Part shown: in pieces, positions 38,231 through 47,810 of the stretch
Layout: each line of letters opens with the position of its first letter
Position numbering within the stretch: position 1 is the first letter of the stretch
Source: JBDSLU01 sp963844435
GTDB lineage: Bacteria; Acidobacteriota; Vicinamibacteria; Vicinamibacterales; Vicinamibacteraceae
NCBI GenBank assembly: GCA_963844435.1
Contig: CAWJOG010000021.1
Span: 124,001-188,000, forward strand
Direction: 5' to 3'
Length of the DNA stretch: 64,000 nucleotides
The notes under the pieces: generated by a model
What the model saw: only the letters and a program-made list of their open reading frames with translations
What the model was told of the DNA's origin: nothing
Databases searched by the model: none
Program-made: the position numbers and the translations under genes

Positions 38231-38755
38231 CTACGCGCCGGCGGCCTTCGGTGGGGCCCAGGGATTGTCGTCGGCCGACGGCCCATAGGTCGAGGCGACC
38301 TTGGCTTCGAGCAGACGGAGATAGACCGTGAGCTGGCCCCGATGGTGGGCGAGATGGGTAAGCGTGTCCTGGATCACCTGATAGCGGGGATCGTCCGCCA
38401 CCACCGCGCCCTTCATCTTCAGCTGCCAGTTCGTCTTGTAGATCGTGTCCTCGCTGGCGCCGACGAGTGAGGCGCGGCCTTTGGCGGCGAATCCGTCGTG
38501 CTGCTTCAGCAGGTCGTCCGCCGTCTTCCACGGCTCCTGCTTCAAGTTGCCGGCGGCGAGATCGAGATCCGGCTGGTCGCACACCATCGAAATCCACACC
38601 GGCATCATCGCCACCAGCTGGGCGAGGTAGCCCAACTGCATCGACTTCGGGTGCGGCTTCCAGTCGAACTTGCCTTCCGGCACGTTGGCGAGCACCCGCT
38701 TCGAGATCGCGACTTCACGGTCGAATTGCGCGATCAGGGCGTCTTTCAGCGTCAT
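38231..38755 (-). CDS. DinB-family protein
   Basis: Intact 174-residue DinB-fold protein. The start ATG 38755 has GGAGG upstream. N-terminal helix LKDALIAQFDREVAISKRVL, then PEGKFDWKPHPKSMQLGYLAQ, and TLTHLAHHRGQLTVYLRLLE with the conserved His pair that binds metal. It resembles cytoplasmic DinB family members of unknown activity. It is convergent with the cyclase gene. Confidence 0.9.
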   Translation of the reverse strand: MTLKDALIAQFDREVAISKRVLANVPEGKFDWKPHPKSMQLGYLAQLVAMMPVWISMVCDQPDLDLAAGNLKQEPWKTADDLLKQHDGFAAKGRASLVGASEDTIYKTNWQLKMKGAVVADDPRYQVIQDTLTHLAHHRGQLTVYLRLLEAKVASTYGPSADDNPWAPPKAAGA

Positions 38756-39116
38756 CGTCACACCTCCTCGACGCCCGGGCGGCTGCCGGCGTCGCCTCAC
38801 GATACCTCGCTCGCGCGTTCGCACAGCTCGACCGGGAATCGTCGGGGTGTCACGCGATGCCAGGCCGGTCACACGGTCGTCATCGACATGTCAGACCCGG
38901 CCGCGGCGGGCGTTGTGATCGCGAGCTGGCGAGGCCACGGCGGTCGAACTTCCGCGGCCGCGCCTGCGTCGTCATCCCTGGACCCGACGCCCGTGTGCAG
39001 CCTTGTGATCCGCCCTGGACAGCCAACGCGCCATAGCCGCTCGCCGGGCGCCATCGGCTACTCGCCGATTCGTCCGCAGGGGCGGTCGAGGTGCCGTGGA
39101 TATACTGGCGGGCGTC
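38756..39116. other. Non-coding stretch before the efflux operon
   Basis: About 360 bases without a supported gene. Only short open frames exist, with no family match and no ribosome site. The one recognisable element is a TATACT box at 39101-39106, ten bases before the GTG of the adaptor gene. It probably holds the promoters of both divergent units. Confidence 0.5.
39101..39106 (+). promoter_or_regulatory. TATACT -10 box of the adaptor/ABC operon
   Basis: TATACT is close to the sigma-70 consensus and ends ten bases before GTG 39117, giving a leader of only a few bases. No clear -35 is seen. Confidence 0.45.
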
Positions 39117-40353
39117 GTGGCTGACCTAAAAGACGAACTTGCGGCCCTGCGCATCGAGCGCGCCCCCGAAACCGGCGGATCCCGCTGGGTGGCGTGGGTT
39201 TCCGCGCTCATCCTGCTCGGCGCCGCGGGCGCCGGCGTCTGGTTCTGGGTGTTCCGGGAGAAGGCTCTGGTCGTGGCTGCCGCCCCGGTCCAGGAGCGCG
39301 CCACGGGCGGCGCCGGCGGGGGCGGGGCGTCGGTCCTGAACGCCTCCGGCTACGTCACCGCGCGGCGCCGGGCGACGGTGTCGTCCAAGGTCACCGGCAA
39401 GGTGATCGAGGTCAACGTCGAGGAAGGCATGGCGGTCCGGGAGGGCCAGGTCCTCGCGCGCCTGGACGACGCCCAGCCGGTGGCCGCCCTCGAGCTCGCG
39501 AAGGCGCAGGCGGAAGCCGCCCGCCGCGCGGTGCGGGAGAGCGAAGTGCGGCTGGCCGAGGCGAAGCTCACGCTGCAGCGCCGCCTGCAGCTCGTTCGCA
39601 ACAGCCTGGCGACGCAGGCGGAGGTCGACCAGGCGCAGGCCGAGGTCGATTCCGTCGAGGCCCGGATCCAGGCTGCGCAGCAGCAGGTCGCGGTGACCGA
39701 GCGGCAGATTGCGCGTGCAGCAGACCGAGCTGGACAACACCGTCATCCGCGCCCCGTTCAGCGGCGTCGCGCTGTCGAAGGACGCCCAGCCCGGCGAGAT
39801 GGTGTCGCCGGTCTCGGCCGGCGGCGGCTTCACCCGCACCGGCATCTCGACCATCGTCGACATGAGCTCGCTCGAGATCGAGGTCGAGGTCAACGAGGCC
39901 TACATCAACCGGGTGACGCCGAAACAGCGTGTCGTCGCGGTGCTCGACGCCTATCCTGACTGGGAGATCCCGGCCCACGTGATCACGATGGTGCCGACCG
40001 CCGACCGGCAGAAGGCGACCGTGCTCGTCCGGGTCGGCTTCGACGGGCTCGATCCGCGGATCCTGCCCGACATGGGTGTCAAGGTGCGTTTTCTCCGCGA
40101 CGAGGGACCGCAGGCCGCCAACACCCCGGCCCGCCCGCTGATCCTCGTGCCGAAGAACGCGATTCGCACCAGCGGCAGCGACACCGTCGTGTTCGTCGTG
40201 CGCGGTGCCGTCGTCGAGCAGCGAGCCGTCAAGACCGGCGGCGCGGACGGCGATCGCGTCGAAGTGATTTCGGGCCTCCAGTCGGGCGAGCGCGTCGTCG
40301 CGCCCGTGCCGGAGACCCTCGCGGACGGCGCAGCCGTCAGCGTCAAGCCGTAG
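39117..40353 (+). CDS. MacA/HlyD-type periplasmic adaptor protein, one frameshift
   Basis: Membrane-fusion protein of a tripartite-like ABC efflux system. It has one N-terminal membrane helix (WVAWVSALILLGAAGAGVWF), a lipoyl-type half (VLNASGYVTARRRATVSSKV), a coiled-coil hairpin (residues about 120-205, rich in AEAARRAVRESEVRLAEAKL), the second lipoyl half (VQQTELDNTVIRAPFSGVAL) and a beta-barrel domain (VEVNEAYINRVTPKQRVVAV). One extra G near 39713 breaks the frame inside the coiled coil. GTG 39117 is preferred because it starts VADLKDELAAL and the promoter box lies just before. The ATPase gene follows 11 bases later. Confidence 0.87.
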
Positions 40354-40364
40354 GAGCGTCAGTC

Positions 40365-41063
40365 ATGGCCGATTTCGGGACCCTCGTCCGCATCGCGGAC
40401 GTGCACAAGTTCTACAGCCGCGGCAACGAGCGTGTCGACGTGCTCCAGGGCGTCAACATCAGCATCCCGAAGGGCGACTTCCTCGCGCTCATGGGTCCCT
40501 CCGGGTCGGGCAAGACGACGCTGCTCAATCTGATGGGCGGCCTCGACACGCCGACGAGCGGCGCCGTGGAGATCGGCGGCGTGCGCATCAACGACCTGTC
40601 CGGGTCGGCGCTCTCCAAGTGGCGTTCGCGGCACATCGGGTTCGTCTTTCAGCTCTACAACCTGCTGCCGGTGCTGAACGCCGAGCGCAACGTCGAGCTG
40701 CCGCTGCTGCTGACGAACCTGTCGAAGGCGGAGCGGCGCAAGCGCGCCCAGCTCGCGCTGAAGGTGGTCGGCCTGGCCGATCGCGCCAGCCACTATCCGC
40801 GTCAGCTGTCGGGCGGCCAGGAGCAGCGGGTCGGCATCGCCCGCGCCATCGTCACCGATCCGGACCTGCTGCTCTGCGACGAGCCGACCGGCGACCTCGA
40901 TCGCAAGTCGGGCGACGAGATCCTCGACTTGCTGCAGACGCTGAACCGCGAGCACGGCAAGACCATCGTGATGGTCACGCACGATCCGCGCGCCGCCGAT
41001 CGGGCGCGCCGGACGCTGCACCTCGAGAAGGGCGTGCTGGTCGAAGAAGGAGTGCCGGCATGA
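40365..41063 (+). CDS. ABC transporter ATP-binding protein, MacB/LolD type
   Basis: Intact 232-residue ATPase of the MacB/LolD/FtsE subfamily. Walker A is GPSGSGKTTLLNLMGG, the Q-loop is IGFVFQLYNLLPVLNAERN, the signature LSGGQEQRVGIARAI, Walker B DLLLCDEPTGDLDRKSG and the switch His in VMVTHDPRAADRA. The stop overlaps the permease start as ATGA. It powers the two permeases encoded downstream, with the adaptor upstream. Such systems export lipoproteins, macrolides or peptides, or do mechanical work in the envelope. Confidence 0.95.
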   Translation: MADFGTLVRIADVHKFYSRGNERVDVLQGVNISIPKGDFLALMGPSGSGKTTLLNLMGGLDTPTSGAVEIGGVRINDLSGSALSKWRSRHIGFVFQLYNLLPVLNAERNVELPLLLTNLSKAERRKRAQLALKVVGLADRASHYPRQLSGGQEQRVGIARAIVTDPDLLLCDEPTGDLDRKSGDEILDLLQTLNREHGKTIVMVTHDPRAADRARRTLHLEKGVLVEEGVPA

Positions 41064-42215
41064 AGTACCTGCCGCTGATCTGGAAGAGCCTGTGGCGGCG
41101 GAAGGTGCGGACCACCTTCACGCTGCTCTCGATCTTCATCGCCTTCCTGCTGTTCGGGATCCTGATGACGATCCGGGCGGCGTTCTCGCTCGGCGTCGAT
41201 CTGGCCGGCCTCGACCGGCTGATCCTGATCCACAAGATCAGCCTGGTGATGCCGCTGCCCGAAGTCCTACAAGGGCCGGCTGCAGTCGATGCCCGGTGTC
41301 GAGATCGCCACCCACAACAGCTGGTTCGGCGGCGTCTACCAGGATCCCAAGAACTTCATCGCGCAGATCGCCGTCGAGCCGCAGGAGTTCATGGACGATC
41401 TACAAGGAGTTCAAGCTGCCGCCGGAGCAGATGAAGGCGTGGCTCGGCGATCGCCAGGGCGCCATCGCCGGCCGCGACGTCGCCGAGCGCTTCGGCTGGA
41501 AGGTCGGCGATCGCATCCCGATCCAGGCGACGATCTGGCAGCCCAAGGGCGGCGGCACGACCTGGGAGTTCAACCTGGTCGGCATCTACGACGGCGAGCC
41601 CGGCGTCGACAAGACGCAGTTCTTCTTCCGCTACGACTACCTGAACGAGAACCGGGCCCAGGGCGAGGGGCTGGTCGGCTGGTACATCGTCAAGATCAAG
41701 GACCCGTCAGCAGTCGCTGAAGATGGCGCAGACCTTCGACGCGATGTTCGCCAACTCGCAGGCCGAGACCAAGACCACGACCGAGAAGGGCTTCATCGAA
41801 GGCTTCGCCAAGCAGATCGGCGACATCGGCTCGATCATGATCGCGATCCTGGTCGCCGTGCTCTTCACGATCCTGCTGGTGGTCGGCAACACCATGGCCC
41901 AGGCCGTGCGCGAGCGGACCAGCGAGCTCGCCGTGCTGAAGACGCTGGGCTTCTCCGACGTCGCGGTGCTGTGCCTGGTGCTCGCCGAGTCGCTGTTCGT
42001 GGCCCTCGTCGGCGGCGGGCTCGGCCTGCTCGCGGCCTGGCTGATCGTGCTCGGGCGGCGACCCGACCGGCGGCTTCCTGCCGGCCTTCACCTGCCCGGC
42101 CGCGACATCGTGCATCGGCGTCGGGCTGATGGCCGTCGTCGGGCTCATCGCCGGCATCCTGCCGGCGGCCGGCGCCATGCGGCTGAAGATCACCGACGCG
42201 CTGCGCAAGGCGTAA
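41060..42215 (+). CDS. ABC transporter permease 1 (FtsX/MacB fold), frameshifted
   Basis: Type VII ABC permease with one N-terminal helix (TTFTLLSIFIAFLLFGILMT), a large periplasmic domain (SMPGVEIATHNSWFGGVYQD, FGWKVGDRIPIQATIWQP) and three C-terminal helices, including SIMIAILVAVLFTILLVVGN and VLAESLFVALVGGGLGLLAA. The loop RERTSELAVLKTLGFSDVAV is the coupling region. Extra bases near 41265 (a third C), 41398 (a G), 41706 (a T), and around 42058 and 42110 break the frame. Ends LKITDALRKA at 42215. Overlaps the ATPase stop. Confidence 0.87.
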
Positions 42216-42224
42216 GGACTCGAC

Positions 42225-43423
42225 ATGTCCTTCTTCACGCAGATTTTCTCGGTCGCCTGGCTCAGCGTGCGGACCATCCGCCAGCGCTCGGCTCGTCGGC
42301 CGTCGCCGTCGTCGGCATCGCCGGCGTCGTCATCGTGTTCGTCGCGGTGCTGTCGATCGCCGAGGGCTTCCAGGTGGCGATGAAGAGCGCCGGCCAGCCC
42401 GATCGCGCGCTCATCATGCGGGGCGGCGCCGAGCGACGAGATGATCGAGCGGCCTCGCCGGCGACGCGGTCGAGGTGATGAAGCAGGCGCCGGGCATCCG
42501 CCGCGACGAACAACGTGCCGCTCGCGCTCGCCCGAGCTCTACGTCATCGTCGATCTGCCGAAGCGCTCGACGCATGACGCCGGCCAACGTCCCGCTGCGC
42601 GGCATCGTACCGAGCGACGCACGAAGGTGCGCTACGACGCCCGCATCGTCCAGGGGCGCATGCTCGAGTTCGGCACCAACGAGATCGTCGCCGGGCGCGC
42701 CGCGGCGGCCACGTTCGCCGGGCTGTCGGTCGGGGCCAGGTCAAGACGGGCCAGGTGACCTGGACCGTCGTCGGCATCTTCGAATCGGGCGGCAGCGTCT
42801 CCGAGACCGAGCTCTGGGCCGATGCCCGCACCGTCCAGGGCGCCTTCCGCCGCAACAACAGCTTCCAGTCGGTGCTCGCGCGGCTGGAGTCGCCGGCGCA
42901 GTTCACGACGATCGAAGAACTGGCTCACCACCAACCCGCAGCTGAACGTCAGCGTCGTCGACGAGTCGGTCTACTACAGCGAGCACATCCAGCAACATGA
43001 CGACGCTGATCCGGACGGTCGGCTTCGGCATCGCCGTGCTGATGGCGGTCGGCGCCGTGTTCGGCGCCATCCTGACGATGTACACGGCGGTGTCGACGCG
43101 CACCCGGGAGATCGCGACGCTGCGCGCGCTCGGCTTCAACACGACGTCGGTGGTCGATCTCGGTCCTGGTCGAATCGCTGATCCTCGGCGCGCTCGGCGG
43201 CCTCGCCGGCGGCCTGCTCGCCTACGCGGCCTTCAACGGCTACCAGACGTCGACGATGAACTTCCAGACCTTCAGCCAGGTCGCCTTCGCCTTCGCGGTG
43301 ACGCCGTGGCTGCTGACCCAGGGCCTGGCCTACGCGCTTGATCATGGCGCTTCTTCGGCGCGCCTGCTGCCGGCGCTCAAGGCGGCGCGCCTGCCGATCG
43401 CCTCGGCCCTCCGCGAGTTGTGA
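42225..43423 (+). CDS. ABC transporter permease 2 (FtsX/MacB fold), frameshifted
   Basis: Second permease of the system, about 390 residues. It opens MSFFTQIFSVAWLSVRTIRQR, then the first helix AVAVVGIAGVVIVFVAVLSI, a periplasmic domain (RYDARIVQGRMLEFGTNEIV and WTVVGIFESGGSVSETELWA), and C-terminal helices (RTVGFGIAVLMAVGAVFGAI and LILGALGGLAGGLLAYAAFN). The coupling loop is TREIATLRALGFNTTSVV. At least seven frame changes occur. Starts nine bases after permease 1. Two distinct permeases imply a heterodimeric transporter. Confidence 0.85.
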
Positions 43424-43450
43424 TTCCCGAACGTTGACACGCTCCTCGCC

Positions 43451-44969
43451 ATGACGTCGCGAGTCCACGCCCGACCGCTCTTCGCCGCGGTCGGGTTGTG
43501 GGCGGCGACGGCCGGACTGGCGGGCGCGCAGAACGCCGCGCCGCCCCGCGCCCGGGGCGTCGTCGCCAACGCCATCGTCCGCGAGAACCAGCAGCCTGGC
43601 ACGACCGACTGGCTGGTGATGAGGATCGAGGACGCCGCCGCCAACGAGCGCAACGATCGCTATCGCCGCCAACGCGCGATCGAGGGCTACGTCTCGCGCA
43701 CCAGTGTTCGCGGCGGCGACACGCTGACGGCATTCGTCAGCACCAGCCCGGCCGCGTCCTACCGCGCCGACGTCTATCGTCTCGGCTACTACGGCGGCAA
43801 GGGCGGCCGGTTGATCGCGAAGCTCGGACCGTTCAGCGGCACGCCGCAGCGCGATCCGGTCGACGGCCCGCAGCAGTTGATCGAGGCGGGCTGGACGAAG
43901 TCGTTCGACATCCCGATTGGGGCCGACTGGCCGAGCGGCGTCTACGTCGCGAAGCTGACCACCGCCGACCGCGGCCTGGAGACCTATCTGATCTGGGTCG
44001 TGCGCGACCTGCGCAAGGCCGACTTGATGTTCCAGGTGTCGGACCTCACCTGGCAGGCCTACAACCGCTGGCCGGCGTGGCGCTCGCTCTACGACTGGAA
44101 GGACGAGCCGTGGCGGACGACGCCCGGGTCGCGGGTCGGCTTCGATCGGCCATACGGCTTCTATTACAACCTGCTGCCGGCCGGCTTCGTGCCGCACAGC
44201 GGCGGATCAGGCGAGTTCCTGCTGTGGGAGTTTCCGCTCGCCTACTGGCTCGAGGCGAACGGCTACGACGTCACCTACACGTCGAACCTCGACACGCACA
44301 ACGACGCCGACGGCCTGCTGCGGGTGAAGGGCTTCCTCTCGGTCGGGCACGACGAGTACCTGGACCCGGCGCATGTTCGAGAACGTGGCACGGGCGCGCG
44401 ACCGCGGCGTGAGCCTGGCGTTCCTGTCCGGCAACTCCGTCGACGGCGAGATCACGCTGGCGGCGTCGAGCGACGGGCGCGCCGATCGCACCTTCGAGCG
44501 CTTCACCGGCCGCGGCGACGACGACGACATGCCCGACGAAGAGACGCTGATGGGCTCGACGTCCTACGGCGTCGGGCTCGGCGACTGGATCGTGACGCGG
44601 CCCGAGCACTGGCTGTTCGCCGGCACCGGCATGAAGGCCGGCGATCGCATCGCCGGCCTGGTCGGCTGGGAGCACCACGGACCGCCGTACCGCAACGACC
44701 CGACGCTCGAAGTCGTCGCGGCCGGCCCCGTCTTCGACTCGCGCGGGAACCGGCAGCCGGACACACACGGCGCCGTCGTCTACGCCGGCGGCAACGGCAG
44801 CGTGGTCTTCAACGCCGGTACCTGCTGGTGGAACATGGTGCTGTCGACGCCGCCCGGCTTCGTGACCCCGCCCAACAAGGACTTCGCCCGGCCGGATCCG
44901 CGCGTCCAGCAGATCACGCGCAACCTGCTGGCGCGCATGATCGGCGGGAGAGAGGTGGTCGTGCCATGA
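43451..44969 (+). CDS. Secreted N,N-dimethylformamidase beta-subunit-like protein, one frameshift
   Basis: Exported protein of about 505 residues carrying the DMFase large-subunit C-terminal-like domain. The signal peptide starts at ATG 43451 (MTSRVHARPLFAAVGLWAAT). Blocks typical of the family are AIEGYVSRTSVRGGDTLTAF, YRADVYRLGYYGGKGGRLI, WPSGVYVAKLTTADRGLETY, FQVSDLTWQAYNRWPAWRSL, YFLLWEFPLAYWLEANGYDV-like EFLLWEFPLAYWLEANGYDV, SVGHDEYLDP and SGNSVDGEITLA. An extra G near 44371 breaks the frame. Start lies 27 bases after permease 2 and the stop overlaps the next start, so it belongs to the efflux operon. Substrate is unknown: these domains also occur in surface proteins with no amidase activity shown. 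Confidence 0.8.
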
Positions 44970-46130
44970 ACTGGTCGTGGCGGCAGTGGCGCGCGGAGAG
45001 CTGGGTCCGCGATCGCCAGCGCGTCGAGCGCAGGCAGCGCGGCCGCCGCCGGTTCAGCCGGTTCCTGGCGTTCCTCGGCCTGCTGCTGATCGGCGGTCCC
45101 AGTGCCTTCATCGGCATCATCTGCAGCGGCGGCGGCACCCAGCCGCCGCGCGAGATCATCGCGCCGTTCCCGATGCCGGCCCGGGACGAGTCGCTGACCT
45201 TCCTGGCCGTGCCCGAGCGCCTGGTCGTCGCGCAGACCGACGAATACGCCCGTCATCTGGCGCAGGCGCGGCCCAGCACGTTCCCGCACTTCACCGCGGC
45301 CCGCGAGTACCTGGGGCGCCGTCAACACGGCGTGCGGGGTGACGACGCAGGAGTACGCCTTCAATGCCGGCCAGCAGATCACGCTGGGCATCCTCGGCGC
45401 CGGGCACACCGCCGACCAGGTCCTGAAGGGCGTCTACGAAGGCACGATCGGCCGCTTCACCGAGTGGCTCTTCTCGACCGACACGCCCGAGGATCGCTTC
45501 GCCGCCGACACCGTCCGCGAGCTGGCCCGCTTCGAGCGCGGGGCGCCGTGGCAGCAGTTCCCGTTCGGGGCGCGGCTGCAGCAGCTCTGGGCGGGAACGC
45601 CGATGTGGGGGCCGCACGTCATCCGCAAGTGGGAGCGCCGTGCCGTGCTCAGCCTCGAGTACGGCGTCAAGGCGCTGTGCGCATCCGCCGCCCGGCTGCT
45701 GGCCGCGACGCCCCCGGACAAGGACACGGCCCGTCTGCATGCCTGGGTCGGCGGCGCGACGCCCGCCGTGCTGCAGGCCAACGGCGCCGAGATCGTCTCG
45801 ACCGTCGGGCCCGGATCGTTCATCATCACGCTGCCGCGCGGCGACGCCTTCACCCGCAGCCTCGTCGGCCTGATCGGCGGCGGCGTGAAGCTCCTGGACG
45901 TCGCCGGCAACGACGAGATTGCCTTGACCGCGATCGTCCGGCAGCCGGCGCCGGGTTCGGCGGCCGCCGAGGAGGCGCCGCCTGCCGGACGCGTGCTGGC
46001 CAGCGACGCGCTCCTGACCGAGCCGGCCGCGCGCCGGCTGACGCTGCGGGCGCCGCTGGCGCGGCTCGCCGACATGGCGGCGTGGCTGCAGCGTCGGGGC
46101 GCGGTGCTGGAGCGGCTCTACGACTATTGA
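44966..46130 (+). CDS. Membrane-anchored hypothetical protein, one frameshift
   Basis: Protein of about 388 residues, no recognised family. After a basic N-terminus (WRAESWVRDRQRVERRQRGR) comes one helix (FLAFLGLLLIGGPSAFIGII), then a large soluble region. Visible stretches include SGGGTQPPREIIAPFPMPAR, GVTTQEYAFNAGQQITLGIL, FPFGARLQQLWAGTPMWGPH and a C-terminal AGDRVLASDALLTEPAARRL-like part with ARLADMAAWLQRRGAVLERL. The ATG overlaps the upstream stop (ATGA). One frame change lies near 45320. Its last seven bases overlap the convergent NTF2-like gene. Probably a periplasmic partner of the DMFase-like protein. Confidence 0.65.
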
Positions 46131-46546
46131 GTGCGGGCGGCGGTGTAGGTCTTGTTGGCGATCTTCCACTCGCCGTCGACCTTGAGCAGCACGAAGTAGT
46201 CGGTGAACGTCGTTTGACCGTGGACGAGCGTCGCCCGGGCCATGGCGGCGGTGCCGTTCACGTCGACGGCGTCGATGGTCCGCTTGCGCGTCGCTTCGTC
46301 CGCGGCGGGCTTGCCGGTGAAGCGGCTGCAGTACTCGTCGACCGTCCACGAGGTGAAGCGGCCCTCACGGACCCCCTCGATGTGGGCGGTCGGAAAGAAG
46401 GCCTTGCGCATGTGCGACGCGTCGCCGGTCGCATGGCCCTGGAAGTAGTGGGTGATGGCCGTCCGCACGCCCGCCTCGTCAGCGGCCGGAGCCGGCACCT
46501 GCGCGGCGGTCAGGAGGGTCAGGAGGAACGCAAGACAGGGCAGCAT
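46124..46546 (-). CDS. Secreted NTF2/SnoaL-like (lumazine-binding-type) protein
   Basis: Intact 140-residue exported protein with a short signal peptide (MLPCLAFLLTLLTAAQVPAP). The NTF2-like cone fold is evident: AGVRTAITHYFQGHATGDAS, MRKAFFPTAHIEGVREGRFT and the terminal sheet TFTDYFVLLKVDGEWKIANK. The family contains putative lumazine-binding proteins of unknown function. It is convergent with the preceding gene and divergent from the exported DinB gene. Confidence 0.9.
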   Translation of the reverse strand: MLPCLAFLLTLLTAAQVPAPAADEAGVRTAITHYFQGHATGDASHMRKAFFPTAHIEGVREGRFTSWTVDEYCSRFTGKPAADEATRKRTIDAVDVNGTAAMARATLVHGQTTFTDYFVLLKVDGEWKIANKTYTAARTQ

Positions 46547-46643
46547 GCGCCTGGTTACGCCCGGCCGCGGGCTGGCGCTTCGTCAGACGCGTGTCGAGGC
46601 CTCGTTGTAAGGTAGACAGCTCGGTCACACTCGGAGGACACAC

Positions 46644-47258
46644 ATGTTGAACCGTTCGACGTTCCTGGCGGCCCTGACTGGCGCCGTCATTCTCTCGTCC
46701 AGCTTGGTCGCCGGGGAGGTCACCAAGGCCGACCGCGACGCGCTGGTCGATCACCTGAAGAAGACGGAGGCCGCGTTCCTGAAGTCCATCGACGGCGTCA
46801 GCGACGCGCAGTGGACGTGGAAGTCGGCGCCGGACCGCTGGTCGGTCGCGGAGACGGCCGAGCACATCACGAAGGCCGAAGACATGCTGCGCGGCATGGC
46901 CGAGGGCACGATGAAGACACCCGCGACGCCCGAGATCCTGGCCAAGACCAAGGGCAAGGAAGCGATGATCCTGAAAGCGATTCCCGATCGCAGCCAGAAG
47001 TTCAAGGCCCCCGAGCCGCTGGTGCCGAAGGGATCGTTTGCCTCGAAGGCGGCGTTGATCGACGCGTTCAAAGCCGCGCGCGCCAAGACCCTCGCGATCG
47101 CCGGCGGCACCACGGACCTGCGCGCCTACGCGGCGGCCGAGGGGCCGATGGGTGAGATGGACGCCTACCAGACGATCCTCTTCCTCAGCGCACACTCCGA
47201 GCGCCACACGAAGCAGATCGAGGAAGTGAAGACGACGGCGGGGTATCCGGCCAAGTAG
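46644..47258 (+). CDS. Exported DinB-family protein
   Basis: Intact 204-residue DinB-fold protein with a signal peptide (MLNRSTFLAALTGAVILSSS). It has helices KADRDALVDHLKKTEAAFLK and WSVAETAEHITKAEDMLRGM with one His, and FLSAHSERHTKQIEEVKTTA with the H-x3-H pair, so three possible metal ligands are present. ATG 46644 follows GGAGGA. A periplasmic DinB is unusual compared with the two cytoplasmic ones in this window. Role unknown. Confidence 0.9.
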   Translation: MLNRSTFLAALTGAVILSSSLVAGEVTKADRDALVDHLKKTEAAFLKSIDGVSDAQWTWKSAPDRWSVAETAEHITKAEDMLRGMAEGTMKTPATPEILAKTKGKEAMILKAIPDRSQKFKAPEPLVPKGSFASKAALIDAFKAARAKTLAIAGGTTDLRAYAAAEGPMGEMDAYQTILFLSAHSERHTKQIEEVKTTAGYPAK

Positions 47259-47295
47259 GTCGCGCCACGCGGGACTGGCGACAGCGGAGGATCCG

Positions 47296-47760
47296 ATGAC
47301 GGCAAAGGTGGCAGGGGCGAAAGCCAAGGTAGCGGCGGCCAAGACCGTGCCGACCACCAGCAGCGTCAGGGGATTCCTCGACGGGGTGTCCGATCCTGCG
47401 CGTCGTGCGGATTGCGACACCCTCGTCGCGCTGATGACGAAGGCCACGGGCGAAGAGCCCCGCATGTGGGGCTCTTCGATCGTCGGCTTCGGCGAGGTCT
47501 ACTGTCCGGGCTCGGGTGGCCGGGTGAGCCACGCCCCGCGGCTCGGGTTCTCGCCCCGCAAGACGGCCCTGAGCCTCTACCTGATCGACGGCATCGAGCG
47601 GCACGCCGCCGATCTGCCCGACCTCGGCGTGCACACCCGCGGCAAGGGTTGCCTCTACCTGTCGCGCCTCTCGGACGTGAACCTGCAGGTCCTCGCGCGC
47701 ATCCTGGGCGCGTCCGTGAAGAACTCGAAGCGCCTGTTCCTCGATCGGGTGCCTTCCTAG
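47296..47760 (+). CDS. DUF1801 protein
   Basis: Intact 154-residue DUF1801 protein. The Ala/Lys-rich N-terminus (TAKVAGAKAKVAAAKTVPTT) is followed by the domain: FLDGVSDPARRADCDTLVAL, MTKATGEEPRMWGSSIVGFG, GFSPRKTALSLYLIDG and RGKGCLYLSRLSDVNLQVLA. Family members have an SHS2-like YdhG fold and no assigned biochemistry. It sits 37 bases after the exported DinB gene on the same strand. Confidence 0.9.
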   Translation: MTAKVAGAKAKVAAAKTVPTTSSVRGFLDGVSDPARRADCDTLVALMTKATGEEPRMWGSSIVGFGEVYCPGSGGRVSHAPRLGFSPRKTALSLYLIDGIERHAADLPDLGVHTRGKGCLYLSRLSDVNLQVLARILGASVKNSKRLFLDRVPS

Positions 47761-47772
47761 ACCGCCGCTTCC

Positions 47773-47801
47773 TTGATCTCACCGGCCCCGTCCACTATTG
47801 T
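47773..47801 (+). promoter_or_regulatory. Candidate promoter of the GH3 gene
   Basis: TTGATC (47773-47778) and TATTGT (47796-47801) are separated by 17 bases, each matching four of six consensus bases. The -10 ends nine bases before ATG 47811, giving a very short leader. Confidence 0.45.
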
Positions 47802-47810
47802 TCGGGGCTC

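Noticed and set aside
38972..39304. Minus-strand open frame covering the adaptor start
   Set aside because: It has no ribosome site and no family, and overlaps the promoter and N-terminus of the clearly coding adaptor gene.
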